This document shows positions 17,419 to 24,949 of a DNA stretch of 64,000 bases, piece after piece. The first letter of the stretch is position 1, and each line of letters starts with the position of its first letter. Below the pieces are notes generated by a model that saw nothing but the letters and a program-made list of their open reading frames with translations, did no database searches and had not been told where the DNA came from. The position numbers and the translations under genes were made by a program. The stretch comes from Halobacillus amylolyticus (GTDB lineage Bacteria > Bacillota > Bacilli > Bacillales > Halobacillaceae): contig NZ_CP095075.1 of NCBI RefSeq assembly GCF_022921115.1, positions 4,090,098 to 4,154,097 on the forward strand, given 5' to 3'.

Positions 17419-18243
17419 TTGACTAATGAACGTATGATGAGAGGAATAGACAAATGGCAGGAACATCAGTCCAGCTATCAAGCCAATGACTTCGAAGTCC
17501 TGTATGATCATTGGATTCGTGACTCTTTTAATCAGATTCATCCTGATGTAAAACAGAAGTTTTTTTCAAGATTAGACGGGTGGCTTTTTCATACTCACGC
17601 TTTTCTCCAAGGTTCTGCTTTTCAAAATGATGCGCGTGAACGAATATTGACGGTTGGTCGTATTTTTCGATCTGATGTGACTTATGTGGAGGATATGAGA
17701 CAATTGGATGTGAACCAACTAACTTACATAGCTGATCAGCAAGTGGCAAGAGGACGTTTATATTCCTTTGCACAAGGGGGATTAACGGGGACTGGGGGAT
17801 GGTTGTTGCTTGGTGTTGATTTTCCGTTGATGACGATTTTGAATTTGCGGGCCGTTCAATTAATCGGGTTAACATTTGGTCATGAGATGAACCATCCCTA
17901 TGAAATGATGATCTCATTTAAAGTATTTCATGCGGCGATGCTGCCTAAGCGTCTTCAATCAGCAGCATGGAATGATTTAATTGAGGAAATAAAGAGAAAT
18001 GAGCATCCCTATGTGTATGAAGGGAATGACCAAATCACAGGTGAGGCGTGGTTAGAACAACCTTTGAAGCAGTCATTTAAGTCATTGTTCATTTTAATGT
18101 TTAGGCGGAAGCTGTTTCAAGGCATTCCTCTTGTAAGTGTCGCAATCGGCGCTTATTCCAATTATCAATTGACTAAACAAATGACAGAATTTGCGATGAA
18201 GTTTTACCAATACAGACATTTGATGATGGAACAGGAGGGATAG
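17419..18243 (+). CDS. EcsC-family protein
   Basis: Protein of about 274 residues of the EcsC family (named after the third gene of the ecs ABC-transporter locus); the biochemical function is unknown. It shows the family's glycine-rich hydrophobic segment (AQGGLTGTGGWLLLGVDFPLM, split here by the GTG repeat) and a C-terminal hydrophobic stretch (GIPLVSVAIGAYSNYQLT). I chose the TTG at 17419, 8 nt after the AAGGAG at 17405-17410; two GTGs just upstream overlap the ribosome site. It ends 3 nt before moaB, whose ribosome site overlaps its tail, so the two are probably cotranscribed. Confidence 0.75.
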   Translation: MTNERMMRGIDKWQEHQSSYQANDFEVLYDHWIRDSFNQIHPDVKQKFFSRLDGWLFHTHAFLQGSAFQNDARERILTVGRIFRSDVTYVEDMRQLDVNQLTYIADQQVARGRLYSFAQGGLTGTGGWLLLGVDFPLMTILNLRAVQLIGLTFGHEMNHPYEMMISFKVFHAAMLPKRLQSAAWNDLIEEIKRNEHPYVYEGNDQITGEAWLEQPLKQSFKSLFILMFRRKLFQGIPLVSVAIGAYSNYQLTKQMTEFAMKFYQYRHLMMEQEG

Positions 18244-18246
18244 GAG

Positions 18247-18759
18247 ATGGCTGTTGATCAGCACAAAAAGAAGGCACCTAAAAGTGTTCGGTGCACGATT
18301 ATTACTGTTAGTGACACGAGAACAAAGGAAACAGATAAAAGCGGAAAGCTTATGATTGAAAAGCTTGAAGCGGCCCAACATGTAGTGCTTGAACATCAGA
18401 TTATTAAGGATGAAAGAGCGGCTATAGAAACAGCGGTGCGGCAAGGGATTCGTGATGAAAGTGTCGAGGTAGTTTTAACAAATGGGGGGACGGGAATCGC
18501 AGTGCGGGATGTGACGATTGAGACCGTGACCTCTCTATTTGAAAAGGAAATACCGGGTTTTGGTGAATTGTTTCGTATGCTTAGTTATACAGAGGATATT
18601 GGATCTGCTGCTATTCTTTCACGAGCCACAGCGGGTGTGAGCGGAGGGACAGCAATATTCTCAACCCCTGGGTCAAGCGGTGCAGTAAAGCTTGCTATGG
18701 ATAAGCTCATTTTACCTGAAATCACACATGTGATGAGAGAGGTTCACAAGGATTTATAG
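18247..18759 (+). CDS. moaB: Molybdenum cofactor biosynthesis protein B (MoaB/MogA fold)
   Basis: Adenylates molybdopterin in molybdenum cofactor synthesis (MoaB/MogA family). The 170-residue protein has the diagnostic NGGTGIAVRDVTIE motif, the FGELFRMLSY segment and the TPGSSGAVKLAM tail. No other moa/moe genes are in the window. GGAGGGATAGGAG lies before the ATG and largely within the end of the preceding EcsC-family gene, pointing to translational coupling. A strong terminator follows. Confidence 0.93.
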   Translation: MAVDQHKKKAPKSVRCTIITVSDTRTKETDKSGKLMIEKLEAAQHVVLEHQIIKDERAAIETAVRQGIRDESVEVVLTNGGTGIAVRDVTIETVTSLFEKEIPGFGELFRMLSYTEDIGSAAILSRATAGVSGGTAIFSTPGSSGAVKLAMDKLILPEITHVMREVHKDL

Positions 18760-18770
18760 GGAAAATAATG

Positions 18771-18793
18771 AAGACGCTGATTTTCAGCGTCTT
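18771..18793. terminator. Bidirectional terminator, moaB / uspA
   Basis: AAGACGCTGA (18771-18780) and TCAGCGTCTT (18784-18793) form a perfect 10-bp stem with a 3-nt loop between converging genes. Confidence 0.85.
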
Positions 18794-18796
18794 TAC

Positions 18797-19252
18797 TTAT
18801 TCATCATCTTTGTTATCGTCACGTACTACGAGGACATCACAAGTTGCGTATCTAATAATGTGTTCGGAAACACTGCCGATAAAGAAGCGTTCCATGACAT
18901 TCAAGCCAGTAGCTCCGCAAATGATTAGGTCAGCTTGATGTTTAGGAGCAACGTCTTTTGCAATTTTTACTTTTGGTGAACCATAATCGATGTCAATTAC
19001 CACATTCGTTACACCAGCTGCTTCGGCTTTCTTTTGGTAATCTTCAAGCAGCTCTGTTGCATATTTTTCTGCACGGATGGCAAGGGAACGATCGTACGCT
19101 TCTACGGTTGAAAATGCACGGGTATCAACGATGTGGGATAAAATCAGCTTGGACTGGTTTCGATTCGCGATATCAATGGCTTTATTAAACGCTACCTCTG
19201 CTGTTTCTGAACCATCAACGGCTACAACGATATCCTTGTACTCAAATGTCAT
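18797..19252 (-). CDS. Universal stress protein (UspA family)
   Basis: Cytoplasmic, ATP-binding-type universal stress protein of 151 residues. The nucleotide-binding signature G-2x-G-9x-G(S/T) is present as GATGLNVMERFFIGSVSE near residues 115-132, with the N-terminal VVAVDGSETA. In this family it is usually induced by nutrient or membrane stress. It is monocistronic, with an extended -10 promoter just upstream and AAGGAAGGGAG before the ATG. Several paralogues normally exist per genome, so no symbol is assigned. Confidence 0.93.
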   Translation of the reverse strand: MTFEYKDIVVAVDGSETAEVAFNKAIDIANRNQSKLILSHIVDTRAFSTVEAYDRSLAIRAEKYATELLEDYQKKAEAAGVTNVVIDIDYGSPKVKIAKDVAPKHQADLIICGATGLNVMERFFIGSVSEHIIRYATCDVLVVRDDNKDDE

Positions 19253-19282
19253 TATGAACTCTCCCTTCCTTTTATTATCTAT

Positions 19283-19291
19283 ATTATAACA
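19283..19291 (-). promoter_or_regulatory. Extended -10 promoter of the uspA-family gene
   Basis: On the minus strand TGTTATAAT is a perfect TGnTATAAT element, about 30 nt before the start codon. Confidence 0.65.
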
Positions 19292-19539
19292 CGATGAAAG
19301 CTGTGAAAGCGATTACCATTCCCTGAAGTACGTTTTTAGAAAAGCCACTAATGGACAAAGGGAATAACAGAAGTAGTTCAGGAAAAAGGTTGTAAGTAAT
19401 CCTTTAGTTTCAGGCGTAACAGCTGAACCTTATTCTCTATTTGTAGTAAAGTATGTTTAGGGTCTTAAATTTTGAAATGAGCTGGTGTGCGAGAAAACAC
19501 TGTATGAAATTATAAACTCCACTGAAGGGAGAAATGCTT

Positions 19540-20298
19540 ATGCGTCATGCGATCATTACCGCAGGAACAAAAGGATTAGGAAAAAAAGTAACGGAACAAT
19601 TTTTACAAGCAGGACATTCTGTTACGGTTACATATAGGAGCGATAAGAAGAAGGCCGAAGAGCTTATCGAACAATATGCATCTATGAACAAACACATTCA
19701 ACTGATCCAGGTAGACGTCACATCACAAGCAGATCTCAAACGGCTTGTCAAGGAAACGATGGATCGTTTCGGGAGAATAGATTTTCTAATTAATAATGCA
19801 GGTCCATATATTTTTGAGCGGAAAAAGCTGGTCGATTATTCTGATGACGAATGGAATGCCATGATCAGAGGAAACCTAGACTCAGCATTTTATTTACTTA
19901 AACAGATCATTCCAATTATGAGAGTTCAATCATTTGGCCGAATTATAAACTATGGCTTTCAAGGAGCGGGGTCTTCATCCGGATGGATTTATCGTTCCGC
20001 CTTTGCTGCAGCGAAAGTAGGCTTGGTTTCATTAACGAAAACGATTGCTTTTGAAGAAGCGGAATATGGTATCACTTCAAATATGGTTTGCCCAGGAAAC
20101 ATTACAGGTGAAATGAAAGAGGCTTCCATTGAACAAGGCAGAAAAATCAGCGATAAGAAAACCCCAATTGGGAGGCCCGGTACAGGGGAAGATATTGCTC
20201 GAACGATCGCTTTCCTCTGTGAAGAGCAATCGGATATGATTACAGGCACAATTTATGAAGTCACTGGTGGATTAGATGTTATTAACCGTTATCGCTGA
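19540..20298 (+). CDS. ytkK: SDR-family oxidoreductase, YtkK-like, without the catalytic tyrosine
   Basis: Short-chain dehydrogenase/reductase fold of about 252 residues. The cofactor motif TAGTKGLGK (about 7-15) and NNAGP are intact and the C-terminal PCR-like region is complete. The active-site YxxxK reads FAAAK, in RSAFAAAKVGL, so the tyrosine that donates the proton is a phenylalanine. The sequence otherwise resembles B. subtilis YtkK over its length. I chose the second ATG (19540), 9 nt from the GAAGGGA ribosome site, over the ATG at 19534, which is too close. Function is unknown; a non-redox or altered mechanism is possible. Confidence 0.85.
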   Translation: MRHAIITAGTKGLGKKVTEQFLQAGHSVTVTYRSDKKKAEELIEQYASMNKHIQLIQVDVTSQADLKRLVKETMDRFGRIDFLINNAGPYIFERKKLVDYSDDEWNAMIRGNLDSAFYLLKQIIPIMRVQSFGRIINYGFQGAGSSSGWIYRSAFAAAKVGLVSLTKTIAFEEAEYGITSNMVCPGNITGEMKEASIEQGRKISDKKTPIGRPGTGEDIARTIAFLCEEQSDMITGTIYEVTGGLDVINRYR

Positions 20299-20419
20299 AA
20301 AAGGTTAATTCACTTTGTTTATGAATACTATAGCTGCAAGTAGGAATTTGTTACAATGAAAGTGCTTACAGAATAACTGCTTATTCACTTGTTTAAAATA
20401 ATGATATAGTGTAATTTGT

Positions 20420-20444
20420 CCGGATAGGACTAATATCTATCCGG
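20420..20444. promoter_or_regulatory. Inverted repeat in the ald leader
   Basis: CCGGATAG (20420-20427) and CTATCCGG (20437-20444) are perfect reverse complements with a 9-nt spacer, just before the ald ribosome site. There is no T run, so a regulator operator or translation-modulating hairpin is more likely than a terminator. Confidence 0.5.
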
Positions 20445-20466
20445 TTGGAAGTGAGGTTGAGTATTT

Positions 20467-21585
20467 GTGAAAATTGGTATACCAAAAGAAGTGAAGAACA
20501 ACGAGAACCGCGTTGCCATGACACCTGCTGGGATCATTACTTTACAAAATGCCGGGCATGAGGTTTTTGTTGAAACAAATGCTGGGGTTGGCTCAAGCTT
20601 TACAGATGAGCAGTACCAAGAAGCAGGAGCAACGATCGTATCAACAGCAAAGGAAGCATGGAGTCAGGAAATGGTTATGAAGGTGAAGGAGCCGCTTCCC
20701 GAAGAGTATGAATACTTTTATAAAGGACTTATTCTATTTACCTATTTACATTTAGCACCAGAACCGGAATTAACTAAAGCATTGATCGACCGGAACGTGG
20801 TTGCGATCGCTTATGAAACGGTACAGCTTTCAAATGGCTCCCTGCCATTACTTACACCAATGAGTGAGGTGGCAGGAAGAATGGCTTCACAAATTGGGGC
20901 ACAATTTTTAGAGAAATCTCATGGCGGCAAAGGGATCCTTCTTGGAGGCATCCCTGGTGTAAGACGGGGGAGAGTAACAGTCATAGGTGGCGGTGTTGTA
21001 GGAACGAACGCTGCTAAAATTGCCATGGGCCTGGGAGCTGATGTTACGATCATCGACTTAAATCCAGAACGTTTGCGGCAGCTTGATGATATTTTTGGAT
21101 CAGATATTAACACACTGATGTCGAATCCATTAAACATACAAGAAGCACTTGAAGAGTCCGACTTAGTCGTTGGCGCTGTACTTATTCCGGGAGCAAAAGC
21201 TCCTAAACTTGTTACAGAGGAAATGGTGAAGTCGATGCCGGAAGGATCTGTCATTGTTGACGTTGCGATTGACCAAGGCGGAATTTTTGCCACAACAGAT
21301 CGCATTACGACACATGATCATCCGACGTATGAGAAGTTCGGGGTAGTGCATTATGCTGTAGCGAACATGCCTGGTGCAGTGCCACGCACGTCAACAATTG
21401 GTTTGACTAATGTGACTGTTCCCTATGCCTTGCAGCTTGCAAACAAGGGTTATAAGCAGGCATGTCAGGACAATGCGGCCTTATTTAAAGGAATCAATAC
21501 ACTTGACGGCTATGTAACTTATCAGGCGGTAGCCGAAGCACACGGCCTTGACTATGCCAGTGCTAGTGAGCTTTTAAAAATATAG
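20467..21585 (+). CDS. ald: Alanine dehydrogenase
   Basis: NAD-dependent oxidative deamination of L-alanine to pyruvate and ammonia; in Bacillus it supports growth on alanine and normal sporulation. The 372-residue protein shows the substrate-site residues R15, K74 and H95, and the Rossmann motif GGGVVG at 174-179 followed by the acidic IIDLNPER. It starts at GTG 20467; the ribosome site (GTGAGG, about 20452) is weaker than that of its neighbours, and the inverted repeat just upstream may modulate it. It is monocistronic and ends with a clear terminator. Confidence 0.97.
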   Translation: MKIGIPKEVKNNENRVAMTPAGIITLQNAGHEVFVETNAGVGSSFTDEQYQEAGATIVSTAKEAWSQEMVMKVKEPLPEEYEYFYKGLILFTYLHLAPEPELTKALIDRNVVAIAYETVQLSNGSLPLLTPMSEVAGRMASQIGAQFLEKSHGGKGILLGGIPGVRRGRVTVIGGGVVGTNAAKIAMGLGADVTIIDLNPERLRQLDDIFGSDINTLMSNPLNIQEALEESDLVVGAVLIPGAKAPKLVTEEMVKSMPEGSVIVDVAIDQGGIFATTDRITTHDHPTYEKFGVVHYAVANMPGAVPRTSTIGLTNVTVPYALQLANKGYKQACQDNAALFKGINTLDGYVTYQAVAEAHGLDYASASELLKI

Positions 21586-21591
21586 GTTGAG

Positions 21592-21627
21592 AAACAGTAG
21601 GACCCAGACCGTTCTACTGTTTTTTCA
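21592..21627 (+). terminator. Terminator of ald
   Basis: AAACAGTAG (21592-21600) and CTACTGTTT (21614-21622) pair, followed by TTTC. Confidence 0.85.
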
Positions 21628-22206
21628 TAAATGAAACTTCCGTGATTTTTTCCCAGTCAATTATTTGAATGAGTTTGAAAGTTGAGGATAGTTATTTTGT
21701 TTTCCTTGTTATTTGAATCAATTTCATAATTGCTCTTTTTAAAACGGAGCCATTCGTATTCCGAATGAGTCTCCCATGTTCAGAGGATTTCATCCATCAT
21801 GATGTGGCATATTAACCGCGTCACACAGAGATTTTCAGCTATCTGATAAGAATTCTTCTGTCGTTTTGGGTGACTTATGAACCTGGAGTGTTTCCGTTCT
21901 TCTCACAAACACAAGGAGGTCTGGGAAATGGCGTGAGTCCTGTGGGATGAACATGACAGGTGAGACCCCGGAGGACGGAGTCCGAGGAGACTCAGCGCAT
22001 GCCCGCGGAAAGCGAGTGAATCTCGAGATTGAGTCTTCCAGATTACTGCCCTTAACCTAATAAAAAACTTGACTAAACATGAGGAGGTGCTTTCTTTTTT
22101 AAGTTTTGAATCCCTTGGGGCACGTGGGAACTAAATTATGAAATTGATTCATTTCTGAAGTAAAATGGTGTTGTTGCGAAATTTGGATGAAAAAGTTTTA
22201 AAAAAG
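21628..22206. other. Long intergenic region without a supported gene
   Basis: Nearly 600 nt between ald and the DUF4178 gene have no convincing reading frame on either strand. The middle (21925-22030) is an interspersed repeat listed separately. A small palindrome, ATTCG-TATTC-CGAAT, lies near 21750. The right edge carries the ECF-type promoter of the pspA cluster. Confidence 0.7.
21925..22030 (+). repeat. Bacillaceae-type GC-rich interspersed intergenic repeat
   Basis: A GC-rich block stands out from AT-rich surroundings. It contains GTGAGACCCCGGAGGACG, GAGTCCGAGGAGACTCAGCG and CCGCGGAAAGCGAGTG. This combination is a pattern I recognise as a common intergenic repeat in halophilic and alkaliphilic Bacillaceae genomes; it is internally self-complementary (GAGTC...GACTC). 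Function is unknown. Copy number cannot be judged from one window. Confidence 0.6.
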
Positions 22207-22233
22207 TGAAACCAACTATGGGATACTCACGTA
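22207..22233 (+). promoter_or_regulatory. ECF sigma (SigW-type) promoter of the pspA cluster
   Basis: TGAAAC (22207-22212), a 17-nt spacer and CGTA (22230-22233) match the SigW-class consensus in both elements. It lies 40 nt before the DUF4178 start. PspA of B. subtilis belongs to the SigW regulon, which makes the match biologically sensible. Confidence 0.8.
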
Positions 22234-22272
22234 CATACAGGTACAAGGTCATAGTTGAAGAGAGGTGAGCAT

Positions 22273-22782
22273 TTGGGATTTTTTTCGAAATTGTTTTCAA
22301 GTAAAAAGACAGAAACACCTGATGTAAAAGAACGGACAGCGCTTAACATCCAGATAGGAGATATCATCACTTACGATCTTGTGGACTATGAAGTGGTTGG
22401 GAAAATCACCTACCGTGATGGTTCTTATGAATGGTTTTCCTATCAGCTTCTTGAAGGCGCAAATATAAAATGGTTGTCTGCTGAAATGGATGACGAGCTT
22501 GAACTTGGTATATATGAGACAATAAAGTTGCCGGTGGATTCTTTTCAAAAGCAAATTGAATATGAAAATACCATCTATCATAAGGATGAGGAAGGTGAAG
22601 CATATGTGACGGGGGAAGGCCGGAGCAAGAATATTAATGGCCGCACTACACGTTATGCTGAATATATTTCTGAAGATGAAGAGACATACCTATCATTAGA
22701 ATCCTGGGGTAGTGAGATCGAGGTAAGTTACGGATATGATATTGAAGCCTATGAACTTAAAATTATTGCTGGTTCTAAATAA
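22273..22782 (+). CDS. DUF4178 domain protein, first gene of the pspA cluster
   Basis: A 169-residue soluble protein of the DUF4178 family; molecular function unknown. The N-terminus is basic (GFFSKLFSSKKTE) and the body is an acidic beta-rich domain (IQIGDIITYDLVDYEVVGKI ... WLSAEMDDELELGIYETIKL). I chose the TTG at 22273 because AGAGGTGA precedes it closely; the upstream ATG at 22255 would place this ribosome site inside the gene. It is separated from pspA by 16 nt and follows the ECF-type promoter, so it should be the promoter-proximal member of a stress operon. Confidence 0.82.
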   Translation: MGFFSKLFSSKKTETPDVKERTALNIQIGDIITYDLVDYEVVGKITYRDGSYEWFSYQLLEGANIKWLSAEMDDELELGIYETIKLPVDSFQKQIEYENTIYHKDEEGEAYVTGEGRSKNINGRTTRYAEYISEDEETYLSLESWGSEIEVSYGYDIEAYELKIIAGSK

Positions 22783-22798
22783 TAAGGAGGAAAATTAA

Positions 22799-23470
22799 AT
22801 GTTTAAACTTTTTAGCCGTGTAAAAACTGTTGTCGGTGCTGAGCTCAATTCTATGTTAGATAAGGCAGAAGATCCGGTGAAAATGCTAGATCAATTCATG
22901 AGAGATATGGAAAGCGACATTCGTGACGCAGAGAGTGCTGTTGCTAAACAAATTGCTAATGAGAAAATGTTAAAACGCAAATATGATGATGCACAGGCGT
23001 TAAGTGATAAGCGTATGAAGCAAGCTGAGAAAGCAATGGAGGCTGGCAATGAAGATTTAGCACGTCGTGCGTTAGAGGACAAAAATAATCAGCAATCACA
23101 GGCTGACCAATTCAAGGCTTCTCATGAGCGCGCGGAACAAGATGCAAATAACCTTCGTAAGAAGCTTGATGAAATGAAAAAAGAATATCAGGAAATGAAG
23201 CTGAAAAAAGACTCTCTTAAAGCTAGAGCGGAATCTGCGAAAACCCGTACGAAGATGAACCGTACGATGTCTGGCATCGGAAGTGACGAGTCTCGCCAAG
23301 GGTTTGAAAGAATGGAAGAGAAAGTAATGCAGCACGAGGCGGAAGCAGAGACAAGTGAGGATCTGTCTAAGTCTAATCGTTCTTTAGATGACGAATTTGA
23401 TACGCTAGACGAAAAAGATAGCGTGGATGATGAATTAGCTGCACTGAAAAAGAAAATGAATAAAGAATAA
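22799..23470 (+). CDS. pspA: Phage shock protein A (PspA/IM30 family)
   Basis: Peripheral membrane, ESCRT-III-like protein that binds stressed membranes and limits proton leakage. The 223-residue product begins with the amphipathic helix typical of the family (FKLFSRVKTVVGAELN), contains the DPVKMLDQFMRDM signature and continues as long charged coiled coil. The last 40 residues are very acidic and Ser-rich. AAGGAGGA precedes the ATG. There is no PspBC or LiaFSR partner beside it; instead it sits with DUF4178, DUF4247 and DUF350, an arrangement recurrent in Firmicutes. Confidence 0.95.
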   Translation: MFKLFSRVKTVVGAELNSMLDKAEDPVKMLDQFMRDMESDIRDAESAVAKQIANEKMLKRKYDDAQALSDKRMKQAEKAMEAGNEDLARRALEDKNNQQSQADQFKASHERAEQDANNLRKKLDEMKKEYQEMKLKKDSLKARAESAKTRTKMNRTMSGIGSDESRQGFERMEEKVMQHEAEAETSEDLSKSNRSLDDEFDTLDEKDSVDDELAALKKKMNKE

Positions 23471-23487
23471 TGAGATGGTATGCTTAT

Positions 23488-23514
23488 TCGTGCCTGACTC
23501 CATGTCAGGCACGA
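23488..23514. repeat. Perfect 11-bp hairpin between pspA and the DUF4247 gene
   Basis: TCGTGCCTGAC (23488-23498) and GTCAGGCACGA (23504-23514) pair around TCCAT. No T run follows and the next ribosome site is 15 nt on. The GTGCCTGAC/GTCAGGCAC core resembles a palindrome seen repeatedly between Bacillaceae genes. It may protect the pspA mRNA 3' end or lower downstream expression. Confidence 0.7.
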
Positions 23515-23543
23515 GTATTCTTGATGGAAGGAGGGGTTACACC

Positions 23544-24215
23544 TTGAGAAACTATGTTGGAGTAATAATTGTTGTTATTATCGCAGTTGTAATAGGTTTT
23601 AACATGTTTGGCAATAATGGTGGTTCCAGAGGGATGACTGGTACATACACCGAGGATACATATGGAGAATTGCCTAGTGAACCCTCTCGCGGTGAAATTA
23701 TTGATAACATTAATAACTCTGATGCTTCATCCATTGAAGAATTAATTGAGCAGAGCTTTCCCTTGCTTGATACGGTTAGAACAGACCAAGGCATTTCTAA
23801 AATTTATATGACACAAGAACTTACGCTGCCAAAAGTCGCTGAACTATTAGAAACGAATCGTACACCAGAGGAAGTTAGTCAGCGTAACGAAGGGAAGCAA
23901 GTCCTCGTCTATCCCGATCACTTTGTTATACTGCAGGAAAGCGATGTGGAGCCAGGACTCGTTTTAATTGAATTATCCAGCGACGAATTTGTGAGAAATA
24001 ATTACTCACCGAGCTTCTTTCAAGGGTTATTGGCTTACTCATTGTTAAACAGAATGCTCGATTCAAACGATTGGTCGAGGAGGCGGGCATCCACCTGCCA
24101 GTCAACAGGGAATTGTTATGGAGGTTACGGTATGTATGGTGGATACAATTCAGGTTCATCTGGTTCATTCCGCGGATCATCTAATCGCGGGGGAGGACCT
24201 GGCGCAGGAAAATAG
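23544..24215 (+). CDS. DUF4247 membrane-anchored protein
   Basis: About 223 residues. One N-terminal transmembrane helix (about residues 4-22, YVGVIIVVIIAVVIGFNMFG) is followed by an extracytoplasmic-looking domain of the DUF4247 type and an extreme C-terminal Gly/Ser/Tyr-rich tail (GGYGMYGGYNSGSSGS) that is probably disordered. Two cysteines (TCQSTGNCYGG) precede the tail. The start TTG at 23544 follows GGAAGGAGGGG; the longer frame would begin inside the upstream hairpin. It is 13 nt upstream of the DUF350 gene, so they are cotranscribed. Function is unknown. Confidence 0.8.
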   Translation: MRNYVGVIIVVIIAVVIGFNMFGNNGGSRGMTGTYTEDTYGELPSEPSRGEIIDNINNSDASSIEELIEQSFPLLDTVRTDQGISKIYMTQELTLPKVAELLETNRTPEEVSQRNEGKQVLVYPDHFVILQESDVEPGLVLIELSSDEFVRNNYSPSFFQGLLAYSLLNRMLDSNDWSRRRASTCQSTGNCYGGYGMYGGYNSGSSGSFRGSSNRGGGPGAGK

Positions 24216-24228
24216 AGGAGGGAATTAA

Positions 24229-24624
24229 ATGGAGCCATTTATAGCTACTATTGGTTATTTTGCATTAGGTGTAGTTGTTGTTGTAATCGGTCTAGTTTTA
24301 TTTGAATGGATCACGAAACAGTATAAGGACTGGGATGAAATCAGCAGCGGGAATCAAGCTGTTGCAATGTCGATTTCAGGAAAGATCATCGGGATTTGTA
24401 TTGTATTGTCGTTTGCCATTTATCACAGCTTCACACTATGGGATACCTTAATATGGGGAGCCTTTGGTGTAATATTACAAATGGTTGCTTACCTGTTATT
24501 TGAGTTATTCACAAGGAAATTCTCTGTGGAAACAAAGCTGAAGGAAAACAATACAGCCGTTGGAATTGTTTCCATGGGTGTGTCTATTGGTTTAGCTTTT
24601 GTCATTGGAGCTTCCATTACATAA
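24229..24624 (+). CDS. DUF350 integral membrane protein (YjfL-like)
   Basis: A 131-residue protein with four predicted transmembrane helices arranged as two repeats. Each repeat carries the family's Asn-Ala-Val motif (SGNQAVAMSISG about 40-51 and ENNTAVGIVSMG about 105-116). DUF350 proteins such as E. coli YjfL are linked to PspA-like and polyamine-modifying genes; biochemical role unknown. AGGAGGG precedes the ATG. A strong terminator just after it ends the DUF4178-PspA-DUF4247-DUF350 unit. Confidence 0.88.
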   Translation: MEPFIATIGYFALGVVVVVIGLVLFEWITKQYKDWDEISSGNQAVAMSISGKIIGICIVLSFAIYHSFTLWDTLIWGAFGVILQMVAYLLFELFTRKFSVETKLKENNTAVGIVSMGVSIGLAFVIGASIT

Positions 24625-24659
24625 GCAAACTATGTGTACCTTCATTGAAAAGAATGCTT

Positions 24660-24697
24660 GAGCCACTATGGGTTTCTTCTACATAGTGGCTTTTTTA
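24660..24697 (+). terminator. Terminator of the pspA operon
   Basis: AGCCACTATG (24661-24670) and CATAGTGGCT (24682-24691) form a perfect stem followed by TTTTTT. Confidence 0.92.
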
Positions 24698-24738
24698 GAG
24701 CTAAGGAAACTATAAAAAATGATTGTGGATAAGGTTAC

Positions 24739-24898
24739 ATGAAGTTAGCCGCATCCAGCTCCAGCGCGCAAGACACGCAAGACTAGTCAATCGCCTCCGT
24801 GGCCCCACAGGACGTGGGTCAGTCTCGATCTTGGCACAAGGGCGTGCCGATTTTAGCTGAACTTCATCTGTAGTGTCTACCGGGGCGCTTGCGCTTTT
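24739..24898 (+). repeat. Interspersed intergenic repeat, copy A
   Basis: A roughly 160-nt GC-rich block with AAGACTAGTCAATCGCCTC, CTCCGTGGCCCCACAGGACG, a GGCACAAGGGCGTGCC hairpin and the end segment GGGCGCTTGCGCTTTT. It shares these modules with copies near 27270 and 37371. TGAAGTT...AACTTCA brackets most of it. No coding potential is evident. Confidence 0.65.
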
Positions 24899-24949
24899 GT
24901 TCGAGGAAAGCTGTTAACAGTTAGGATGTACGATGTAGGGGTGAAGGCA

